Notes under the pieces: generated by a model | Told to the model about the DNA's origin: nothing | What the model saw: only the letters and a program-made list of their open reading frames with translations | Database searches by the model: none | Translations under genes and position numbers: made by a program | Assembly (NCBI GenBank): GCA_963822115.1 | Contig: CAWGGM010000020.1 | Location: forward strand, 1,054,001 to 1,118,000 | Length of the DNA: 64,000 bases | Direction of reading: 5' to 3' | Source of the DNA: CAWDXG01 sp963822115 | GTDB lineage: Bacteria; Myxococcota_A; Polyangia; Polyangiales; Polyangiaceae | Part shown: piece by piece, positions 45,580 through 55,102 of the stretch | Numbering within the stretch: the stretch's first letter is position 1 | Layout of the letters: every line of letters starts with the position of its first letter

Positions 45580-46041
45580 TTCGAACGCCGCGATCACGTC
45601 CTCGGGCGCCTGCACGAGCTCGATCAGCACGCCGGCGCCTCCGATGGGCGACTGCTCGTTGCCCTTGGGATGGATGAAGCACACGTCGTAGCCGGCGGCT
45701 CCCTTGCGGATGCCACCCGGCGCGAAGCGCACGCCCTGGCCTTCGAGCCAGGCGACGGCCTCGGGCAGGTCGTCCACCCAGAGCCCGACGTGGTTCAGCG
45801 CTGGTTCGTGCACCCGGGGGCGGCCGTCCGGATCGAGCGGCTGCATCAGATCGACCTCCACGCGCAGCGGCCCGCCGCCGGCCACGGCGATGTCCTCGTC
45901 GACGTTGTCCTTCTCGCTTCTGTACTGACCCACCTTCTCGAGCCCGAGCAGGTCAAGCCAGAGCTTCTGCAGGGCCGACTTGTCCGGCGCGCCGATGGCG
46001 ATCTGCTGTACTCCCAGAATCCTGAACGGTCGATCGGTCAT
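45568..46041 (-). CDS. mce: methylmalonyl-CoA epimerase (VOC family)
   Basis: A 157-residue glyoxalase/VOC-fold protein, converting (S)- to (R)-methylmalonyl-CoA. The first module begins I-L-G-V-Q-Q-I-A-I-G-A-P-D, the second H-V-G-L-W-V-D-D-L, and the C-terminus G-V-L-I-E-L-V-Q-A-P is typical of the family; metal-ligand candidates lie in these strands (Q, H and E). I-H-P-K-G is also a family feature. Its setting, next to MeaB and near the mutase, supports the epimerase call over other VOC enzymes. It follows the beta-barrel gene by 18 bases on the same strand. Confidence 0.85.
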   Translation of the reverse strand: MTDRPFRILGVQQIAIGAPDKSALQKLWLDLLGLEKVGQYRSEKDNVDEDIAVAGGGPLRVEVDLMQPLDPDGRPRVHEPALNHVGLWVDDLPEAVAWLEGQGVRFAPGGIRKGAAGYDVCFIHPKGNEQSPIGGAGVLIELVQAPEDVIAAFEGSL

Positions 46042-46059
46042 GGCGTCCTCGTGTCGCGA

Positions 46060-46791
46060 TCAGGGCAAGCGCACCTGCACGCCGCCGTGGAGCTCCATCG
46101 TTGAGTGGATGGAGCGCAGGATGCCCACGGTCAAGCCCGCATCGAGGTAGATGCCGACGTTCTTCGCGAAGTCATACTGTGGACCCGCCGCCACGTGGAA
46201 GACGACATCCTGCTTGTACTCGGGCTTGTAGCCCGGATAGTCCGCCTGCCAGCTCTGCTTCGTTCCGCCGCCTTCGAGCTCCACGGCAATGGCGGGTTCG
46301 ATGAAGACCTTGAACGCCGAGTCGCTCATCGTGTACACGCGCGCACCGGCGCCGACCAGCACCAGCGGATTCGTGTCGGTCTCCGTCTCGCGGGACAGGC
46401 CGAAGCGACCCCACAGGAAAGGTTCGATCGAATCGAGCGGAGCGAACGACAGACCGAGGTCGACCGCGAACGGCGCGCCGTGTCCGCAGAACTTCACCTG
46501 GTCCTTGGCGGCCTTGCCTGGCTTCGGCGGCGCGCAGAACGGTGACTGGTTGTAGCGGAAGATCATGTTGTAGCCGCCGACGATCCCGGCGCGCAGACCG
46601 AACTGGCGTCCGTGTCCGTAGGTCGGGGCCTCCTGCTTCTTGTTCTCGTCGGCCCCGGTCTTGTCGGGCGCGCCCTCGTCGGTGTCGGCGCTCTTCCCGG
46701 CGTCGGTCGCGCTGTCGCCCGAGGGCGCGGCTAGCGCACTCTGTGAAACCAGGAGCAGGGCCAGCGCGCCAACACATGCAAGGATCCGCAT
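46060..46791 (-). CDS. putative outer-membrane beta-barrel protein
   Basis: A 243-residue exported protein. It has a classical signal peptide (M-R-I-L-A-C-V-G-A-L-A-L-L-L-V-S-Q-S, cleavage near A-L-A-A) followed by an Asp/Lys-rich low-complexity spacer (about 25-55). The remainder has alternating short amphipathic strands with aromatic residues (F-G-L-R-A-G-I-V-G-G-Y, F-A-V-D-L-G-L-S-F, V-F-H-V-A-A-G-P-Q-Y) and ends H-G-G-V-Q-V-R-L-P, like small outer-membrane barrels. Two cysteines (F-C-A-P and F-C-G-H) may form a disulfide. No specific family is recognised. Confidence 0.65.
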   Translation of the reverse strand: MRILACVGALALLLVSQSALAAPSGDSATDAGKSADTDEGAPDKTGADENKKQEAPTYGHGRQFGLRAGIVGGYNMIFRYNQSPFCAPPKPGKAAKDQVKFCGHGAPFAVDLGLSFAPLDSIEPFLWGRFGLSRETETDTNPLVLVGAGARVYTMSDSAFKVFIEPAIAVELEGGGTKQSWQADYPGYKPEYKQDVVFHVAAGPQYDFAKNVGIYLDAGLTVGILRSIHSTMELHGGVQVRLP

Positions 46792-46870
46792 TGCGCGCCG
46801 ACGATAGATCAGCTCTTCGGCGCTGGCGACAGATCGCTACCGGGCTCGCGCGGCCATCCGACGGGGTGTG

Positions 46871-48661
46871 CTACGAGCGCGGGGTGCGCGAAGCGGCCGG
46901 CGAGCGCGCGGTGCCCGCAGCGGTCCACTTCCGCTCCGCCCCGACTGCAGCCCAGCGAAGATCGACCTTGGTCTTGCCTGCCGAGGCCGTGATGGTCTCC
47001 TGGCCGTCCCACTTTTCGGGAGCGGGCAGCCCCAGGGACGTCTGTCCGCGCAGCTCTTCCAGCGTGCTCGGCTCGCCGGTGAGCGCGAGGATTCCGAGGC
47101 CCGCGAACACCCCGACCGTTCCGCTCGGGATGTACGGAGCGATCACTGCGCGCAGGTTCGGCGCCAGGGTCGCCGCGTGGCGGGCCGCCCAGCGCACGTC
47201 GTCGAGCGAATCGAGCAGCAGCGCGCTCGGCTCGCCCGGCTCACGGCGCTCGGGCAGGAGGGCCAGAGTCGTCGCCTTCTTCCACGCCTCGGGATCGGGC
47301 GGCGCGGCAGGCGGAACCTTGGCGGAATCGTCCGGCTTGCCCTTGCCCTTGCCCTTGCGCAGGATCAGCACGTCGTCCGTCGGCAGCGATCGCGGCACGG
47401 TCACACGCACCGGCCGCTTGAAGGAGCGGGGGTCGCCGACCTGCCCCGAAGCGACGGCGTAGGCGAGCGTTTCTGCCGAGGCGACCACGAAACGGTGCCC
47501 AGTGGGAGTGCCGGGTTCCGGATCGAAGGTGCGCATCGAGACGCCGCCCGGCGCCGGCGGATACAGCGCGCCGGTGACCAGCCGATGGTCGGGCTCGATC
47601 AGCCGTGCGCCGGTTGCGATCAAGTCGACGAGGGCACCGGACTGGGCCAGTACTTCGAGTGCCTGGCGCGAGGGAGGCGCGACCAGCAGATCCAGCTTGG
47701 GCGGGACGCGCTTGCTCTTGAGCAGCGCCGCCGCGGCCAGCAGGTCGCGCAGCGACGCACCGGAGTCTCCGCCGAGCACGACCTGGTGCACCGGCTTGCC
47801 GGCGAGCTCGCGGACGGGGCGCACGGCGCCTTCCTCGTCCAGGACCAGCGGATCGACCGCGGACAGATCCACGCTGATCACGTCGTCGCAGGGCGCGCCC
47901 GCGTCCGGCACCAGGCTGCGATGCGCTTTGGAGCGCCGCTGGTCGCGCAGGTACACCTCGGTCTTCTCGTCGCTGACGAACACGGCTGCGGCCGCGCCGA
48001 GCTGGGGCGCCAGGGCGCACAGCACCGCGCGATCCGCCACCGAAAGCAGCCGCGCACTGGGGCCGGCGAACTCGATGACCACGGGAGCGTGGAACTCGTT
48101 GTCGATGCGCCGGATGACTTCGCCAAGCTCGCGTCGGATCAGCTCCAGCGCCACGTCGCGCACGCACACGAACGGCCGCACCCGGCCGGACAGGAGCACC
48201 TGGATGCTGCGCGGAGGCCGCACCCAGTACATGCCGTGCGCCAGTGCTTCGGCGAGCTGGGAAGGGGAGGCGGCCAGGGTGAGCATGCCCGCGCCGCCCA
48301 CCGAGCTCATGCGTGGCTCGTCGGTCAGCGCCAGCCGGGCCGGGCTGCCGAAGCGCTCCAGGTGCACCGCTGCCGGAAAGCCGATACCCGGACGGGCGAT
48401 CAGCACCCCTTGCTGAAGCACCTCGCGCGAGACGTTTTCAGGCGCTCCGGGACTGGACTCGACGGGCGCTCCATCGGTGATGCACCGCGTGTCGTAGGCA
48501 ATAGCTACCTCGACTGCGGACTTTTTCATCCCCAGCTGGAGTGCCTCGCCGAGGACCCGGTTTGGTTGCCGCGTCAGGATGACCTGGTCGACCTTGACCC
48601 GGACGAGATCCCCGTCGAGGCTCGGATCGTCGGCGCGGCCGGCGAGGATCTTCTGTGTCAT
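46871..48661 (-). CDS. degenerate aconitase-superfamily protein
   Basis: A 596-residue protein from the ATG at 48661. It is recognisable by the aconitase/isopropylmalate dehydratase N-terminus: T-Q-K-I-L-A-G-R-A, G-D-L-V-R-V-K-V-D, later M-L-T-L-A-A-S-P-S-Q-L-A-E-A-L-A-H-G and a C-terminal swivelling-domain-like part (about 420-580). But the [4Fe-4S] cysteines are gone: the S-C-T region reads G-D-S-G and the P-G-C-x-x-C region reads E-P-D-H-R. The H-T-C-T loop is also replaced, by E-P-R-M-S-S. It therefore should not be an active aconitase; a regulatory or structural role is more likely. The large and swivelling parts are fused, as in AcnA-type proteins. Confidence 0.7.
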   Translation of the reverse strand: MTQKILAGRADDPSLDGDLVRVKVDQVILTRQPNRVLGEALQLGMKKSAVEVAIAYDTRCITDGAPVESSPGAPENVSREVLQQGVLIARPGIGFPAAVHLERFGSPARLALTDEPRMSSVGGAGMLTLAASPSQLAEALAHGMYWVRPPRSIQVLLSGRVRPFVCVRDVALELIRRELGEVIRRIDNEFHAPVVIEFAGPSARLLSVADRAVLCALAPQLGAAAAVFVSDEKTEVYLRDQRRSKAHRSLVPDAGAPCDDVISVDLSAVDPLVLDEEGAVRPVRELAGKPVHQVVLGGDSGASLRDLLAAAALLKSKRVPPKLDLLVAPPSRQALEVLAQSGALVDLIATGARLIEPDHRLVTGALYPPAPGGVSMRTFDPEPGTPTGHRFVVASAETLAYAVASGQVGDPRSFKRPVRVTVPRSLPTDDVLILRKGKGKGKPDDSAKVPPAAPPDPEAWKKATTLALLPERREPGEPSALLLDSLDDVRWAARHAATLAPNLRAVIAPYIPSGTVGVFAGLGILALTGEPSTLEELRGQTSLGLPAPEKWDGQETITASAGKTKVDLRWAAVGAERKWTAAGTARSPAASRTPRS

Positions 48662-48941
48662 TGTGCGGGGCGGGTCCCCCGCTCGCGCACGCATCGGGTT
48701 TCGACTACCTACCTTTGGGTCTCTTGACGCCCGTGCCTTCTGGGCGAGCGCGAAGGTAGCCGTTCGCCGTGTAAGGGGTCAAGGTCGCTCGACAGGCAGA
48801 TCTCCCTGGAGGCCATCACCCGGTCGCCGCCGGAGTGCAACCCCCGATGGTCAACAAGCCCGATCTAGGCCCGCCGGCCGGCGGGGGCAGCTTCCGGCGA
48901 TAACATTCACCCCCGCGGCCAAACCGGCTAACCTGGCGAGC

Positions 48942-49304
48942 ATGTTCAAGGAAGCGCTCCAGGGCGTGGTGGATGGGACCGACGGGGGCCTGGCCGGGCT
49001 GTTGATGGATTTCGAGGGCATTCCTGTCGAGAGCTACTCCCGCGATGACTCGGGCGGTTTCGACATCGAGGCGGTAGGCGCCGAGGTCAGCGTCGTGGTC
49101 AAGGCCATCCAACGGGCCACGGAGATGCTGGAAGCCGGCCAGACGCGCGAAGTCGCTTTCAAGAGCGAGAAGATGGTGACGCTCATCCGCATCATCAACG
49201 ACAACTACTTCCTCGCGCTGACCATGTCTCCGGATGGAAACTTCGGAAAAGGTCGCTTCATGCTGAGGATCACCGCGCCGACGCTCGTGGACGAGCTGGC
49301 CTGA
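48942..49304 (+). CDS. roadblock/LC7 domain protein
   Basis: A 120-residue single-domain protein of the roadblock/LC7 fold, which in bacteria associates with small Ras-like GTPases such as MglA (MglB) or other signalling proteins. The core is seen as a helix (M-F-K-E-A-L-Q-G-V-V-D), the strand G-L-A-G-L-L-M-D-F-E-G-I-P-V and a C-terminal sheet around E-K-M-V-T-L-I-R-I-I and F-L-A-L-T-M-S-P-D-G. No GTPase gene is adjacent. It is transcribed divergently from the aconitase-like gene across a 280-base intergenic region and leads a possible operon with aroQ. Confidence 0.8.
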   Translation: MFKEALQGVVDGTDGGLAGLLMDFEGIPVESYSRDDSGGFDIEAVGAEVSVVVKAIQRATEMLEAGQTREVAFKSEKMVTLIRIINDNYFLALTMSPDGNFGKGRFMLRITAPTLVDELA

Positions 49305-49311
49305 GCGGCGC

Positions 49312-49872
49312 TTGGCCCGCTCGAAAAAGGACAAGCCGGTCAAGGCGCGCCCCAAGTCTCCTCGCGCGGCCCGCGTCAAGGTCCCTCGACGCCGGGCAGG
49401 CGCGGGCGCGCGGCCCCGGAAGCGAGGGCTCTTGCGCATCATGGTTCTGAGCGGTCCCAACCTGGACCGCCTCGGCCGGCGCGAGCCCACCATCTACGGC
49501 ACGCAGACCCTCGAGCAGATACACCTGCGCCTCGTGGAACTGGCGACCGCCGCAGACGCCGAGGCCGACTGCCGGCAGAGCAACCACGAGGGAACGCTGA
49601 TCGACTGGATCGGGCAGGCCTGCGACGAGGGGTACGCCGGCATCCTCATCAATCCAGGGGCGTTGACGCACACCTCCTACGCGCTCTACGACGCGTTGCG
49701 TGGTGCAGGCCTGCCGGCCATCGAGGTCCATCTTTCCAACCCCGATGCGCGCGAGCGTTTCCGCCGCCGATCGCGCATTGCACCGGCCTGCGTGGGGCGC
49801 GTGGCCGGATTCGGTCCCGACTCGTACTTCCTGGCGCTCGAGGGGCTGCTCGCGCGACTGCGTCCAGCGTAG
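49312..49872 (+). CDS. aroQ: type II 3-dehydroquinate dehydratase, with basic N-terminal tail
   Basis: AroQ dehydrates 3-dehydroquinate in the shikimate pathway. The catalytic core is clear: V-L-S-G-P-N-L-D-R-L-G-R-R-E-P-x-I-Y-G with the catalytic Tyr, the Q-S-N-H-E-G substrate loop, N-P-G-A-L-T-H-T-S, and E-V-H-L-S-N with the second histidine. The frame is open upstream to a TTG at 49312, which would add a Lys/Arg/Pro-rich tail of about 43 residues; the domain proper begins at ATG 49441 or TTG 49432. The extension is not standard for AroQ and its use is unproven. Confidence 0.9.
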   Translation: MARSKKDKPVKARPKSPRAARVKVPRRRAGAGARPRKRGLLRIMVLSGPNLDRLGRREPTIYGTQTLEQIHLRLVELATAADAEADCRQSNHEGTLIDWIGQACDEGYAGILINPGALTHTSYALYDALRGAGLPAIEVHLSNPDARERFRRRSRIAPACVGRVAGFGPDSYFLALEGLLARLRPA

Positions 49873-49986
49873 TTTCCGCCGCGCTTTCCGCTAACCAGCG
49901 CGAACGAAGATTCGCGGCTCATGCAGGTTGTGAAGCCGCAACCGAGCTAGTAGCGTCCCGTGCCTCAAGAGGGTCGAGGTAGGCAG

Positions 49987-50442
<456 letters not shown>

Positions 50443-50470
50443 GCCGGCCTCGACGCAGGGAGTCTCGCCG

Positions 50471-51823
50471 GTGTTCTCCAAGGTCCTGATCGCCAATCGC
50501 GGCGAAATCGCGATGCGCATCATCCGCGCATGTCGCGAGCTCGGCATCGCCACCGTCGCCGTGCACTCGGAGGCCGACGCCGGCGCGCTGCATGTGCGCT
50601 TCGCGGACGAGGCGATCTGCATCGGTCCGCCGCCGCCCGGCAAGAGCTACCTCAACATTCCCGCCATCATCAGCGCAGCGGAAATCACCGCGGCCGACGC
50701 CATCCATCCCGGCTACGGCTTTCTGAGCGAGAACGCCGAGTTCGCGCAGGTGGTGGAGCGCTGCGGGCTCCACTTCATCGGGCCGAGCCCCGACGCCATG
50801 AGCGCCTGGGGTGACAAGATCAAGGCGCGCCACATGGCCACGCGCTTCAATCTGCCGCTGTTGCCGGGCAGTGAAGCGCTGAAGAGTCACGAACACGCCG
50901 AATCCGAAGCGAAGCGCATCGGCTTCCCCGTGATGATCAAGGCGCGCGGAGGTGGCGGCGGACGCGGCATGCGCGTCGTGCGCTCGACCGCCGAGGTGCG
51001 GCGCGCGTTCGAGTCGGCGACGGCGGAAGCGATGAGCAGCTTCAACAGCGCCGAGCTGTACCTCGAGCGCTTCGTGGAGCGACCGCGCCACATCGAGTTC
51101 CAGGCGCTTGCCGACAACCATGGCCAGGTCTGGACGCTCGGCGAGCGCGAGTGCTCGCTGCAGCGCCGCCACCAGAAGCTGGTCGAGGAATCGCCCAGCC
51201 CCGCCATGACCGACGAGCTGCGCGCCAAGATGGGCGAGCTCATCCGTCACGCCATCCGCGAGAGCGGGTACACGTCGCTTGGCACCCTCGAGTTCCTGAT
51301 GGACGAGGACAAGCAGCTGTACTTCCTCGAGATGAACACGCGGCTGCAGGTGGAACATCCCGTCACCGAGATGGTCACGGATCTGGATCTGGTCGTGGAG
51401 CAGATCCGCGTGGCCGCCGGGGAGAAGCTCGATCTGCCCGACACGCGGCCGTGGAAGTTCCGCGGACACGCCATCGAGTGCCGCATCATGGCCGAGGACC
51501 CCGAGACCTTCGTACCCTGGCCCGGCCGCATCAACGAGTACCATCCGCCGGGCGGCGCGGGGATCCGCGTCGACTCCGGCGTGTTCGGCGGCTGGACCGT
51601 GCCGTCGAGCTACGACTCGCTGCTGGCGAAGCTCATCGTGCACGCGAAGAGCCGCGAGGAAGCCATCCGCCGCATGCGCCGCGCGCTGGACGAGTTCATC
51701 GTCAGCGGGATCCGCACCAACATCGACTTCCAGAAGCGTCTGCTCGACAACGACGACTTCCGGGCCGGCACCATGAGCACGCGCACGGTCGAGGAAGTCG
51801 TCGCCGCGCTGAAGAAGAAGTAG
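50471..51823 (+). CDS. accC: biotin carboxylase AccC
   Basis: A 450-residue biotin carboxylase. Domains: an N-terminal preATP-grasp domain (K-V-L-I-A-N-R-G-E-I-A-M-R), an ATP-grasp domain with the Gly-rich loop K-A-R-G-G-G-G-G-R-G-M, the M-N-T-R-L-Q-V-E-H-P catalytic segment, and the C-terminal biotin-carboxylase domain with G-H-A-I-E-C-R-I. It carboxylates the biotin on AccB using ATP and bicarbonate. Start GTG 50471, in operon with accB. Confidence 0.96.
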   Translation: MFSKVLIANRGEIAMRIIRACRELGIATVAVHSEADAGALHVRFADEAICIGPPPPGKSYLNIPAIISAAEITAADAIHPGYGFLSENAEFAQVVERCGLHFIGPSPDAMSAWGDKIKARHMATRFNLPLLPGSEALKSHEHAESEAKRIGFPVMIKARGGGGGRGMRVVRSTAEVRRAFESATAEAMSSFNSAELYLERFVERPRHIEFQALADNHGQVWTLGERECSLQRRHQKLVEESPSPAMTDELRAKMGELIRHAIRESGYTSLGTLEFLMDEDKQLYFLEMNTRLQVEHPVTEMVTDLDLVVEQIRVAAGEKLDLPDTRPWKFRGHAIECRIMAEDPETFVPWPGRINEYHPPGGAGIRVDSGVFGGWTVPSSYDSLLAKLIVHAKSREEAIRRMRRALDEFIVSGIRTNIDFQKRLLDNDDFRAGTMSTRTVEEVVAALKKK

Positions 51824-51874
51824 TGCTCGGTCGCAGTTGTTGACAGCGGGCGAAAGTAGCCGGAGGTTTGCCCC

Positions 51875-52906
51875 GTGCTCGAGCTGACGAAGCGGGTGCT
51901 TGACGGCGAGGTGCGGGCCGCTGCGCGCGTCTGCCGCATGGTGGACGACCGCGTCGACGGTCACCGCGAGGTGCTCAAGGAGCTGTATCCCTCCACCGGC
52001 TCCGCCTGGGTGCTCGGCATCACCGGCAACCCGGGCGCCGGCAAGAGCACGCTGACCGATCGCCTGATCCACCGTTTCCGGCTGGCGAACATGCGCGTCG
52101 GCGTGGTGGCTGTCGACCCGACGAGCCCGTTCACAGGCGGGGCGATTCTGGGCGACCGCATCCGCATGCAGCAGCACTTCGAGGACCCGGAGGTCTTCAT
52201 CCGTTCCGTCGCCACGCGCGGGGCGCTGGGCGGACTGTCGCGCTCCGCGCTGGACATCGCGCGCGTACTCGATGCGTGGGGCGCCGGCGTGGTGATCGTC
52301 GAGACGGTCGGCGTCGGGCAGGACGAGCTCGAGGTGACGCGCGCCGCGCACACCACGCTGGTCGTGATGGCGCCCGGCATGGGCGACGACGTACAGGCGA
52401 TCAAGGCCGGCATCCTCGAGTGCGCCGATGTGTTTGCGGTCAACAAGGCCGACCGCGAAGGCGTGGAAGCCACCGTGCGCGATCTGGAGCTGATGATCGC
52501 GCTCGGCTCGAACCTGCTCGGTTCCGCCTCCAGCGCCGGCAAGCGCGGCCACTCGGCAGCTGCCGTACGCGTGCCGAAACAGGTGGCCGTCGGTGACCAG
52601 CCGGCAGAAGGGCCGTGGACGCCTCCCATCGTCGAGTGCATCGCCACGCGGGATCACGGCATCGGCGAGCTCATGGCGCGGCTCGAGGCGCACCGCGCGT
52701 GGCTGGAGGGCACCGACGCGGGGCGTGCACGGCGCATCGAGCGGCAGAAGGAGCAGATGGTCGCGTCGCTGCGCGATTCGCTGGTCGAAGAGGCCGCCGC
52801 CGAGCTCGGCGACGCCATCGATGCCGCCGCCCTCCAGGTGGAAGCCCGCGAGATCGATCCCTACACCGCCGCCGAGCAGCTCATCGAGCGCTTCCGCTCG
52901 CGCTAG
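51875..52906 (+). CDS. second MeaB/ArgK-type GTPase
   Basis: A 343-residue G3E-family P-loop GTPase paralogous to the MeaB at 44557. Motifs: Walker A G-N-P-G-A-G-K-S-T, V-D-P-T-S-P-F-T-G-G-A-I-L-G-D-R-I-R-M, E-T-V-G-V-G-Q-D-E and N-K-A-D-R-E. The P-T-S and D-R-I-R-M versions mark it as a different branch from the canonical MeaB. Such proteins chaperone B12-dependent acyl-CoA mutases, so it may serve a different mutase. GGAGG lies 8 bases before the GTG at 51875. It follows accC by 51 bases on the same strand. Confidence 0.88.
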   Translation: MLELTKRVLDGEVRAAARVCRMVDDRVDGHREVLKELYPSTGSAWVLGITGNPGAGKSTLTDRLIHRFRLANMRVGVVAVDPTSPFTGGAILGDRIRMQQHFEDPEVFIRSVATRGALGGLSRSALDIARVLDAWGAGVVIVETVGVGQDELEVTRAAHTTLVVMAPGMGDDVQAIKAGILECADVFAVNKADREGVEATVRDLELMIALGSNLLGSASSAGKRGHSAAAVRVPKQVAVGDQPAEGPWTPPIVECIATRDHGIGELMARLEAHRAWLEGTDAGRARRIERQKEQMVASLRDSLVEEAAAELGDAIDAAALQVEAREIDPYTAAEQLIERFRSR

Positions 52907-53151
52907 CGCTCCGAAGTGATAGTCGAGCTGGGCCGCCGCGTCTGCAAGCCCCGGTCTACATCACCGGTCACGATTTCCCTACAGGGTAAGGAGCGACGCG
53001 TCCGGTTGCCGCGTTTGGGGTCGGGGCCCCAGACGCCCACAAGACCAAGCATCAGAACGAAGCCTTCCGACGGGAGGCAGCCAGGACGCTCCAGTCGTCG
53101 GCGCTGCAGGTTGAAACCGGCGCGGTCAGGACGAGCTCTCGTGTAGCGGAA

Positions 53152-55071
<1,920 letters not shown>

Positions 55072-55102
55072 GGGGTTCTCCCGTTCCTTCGTGCGCCCGG
55101 CG

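Noticed and set aside
48753..48782. A TTGACC ... TACCTT promoter for the aconitase-like gene on the minus strand
   Set aside because: The spacing is 18 and the -10 matches consensus at only three positions; this is expected by chance in a 280-base region.
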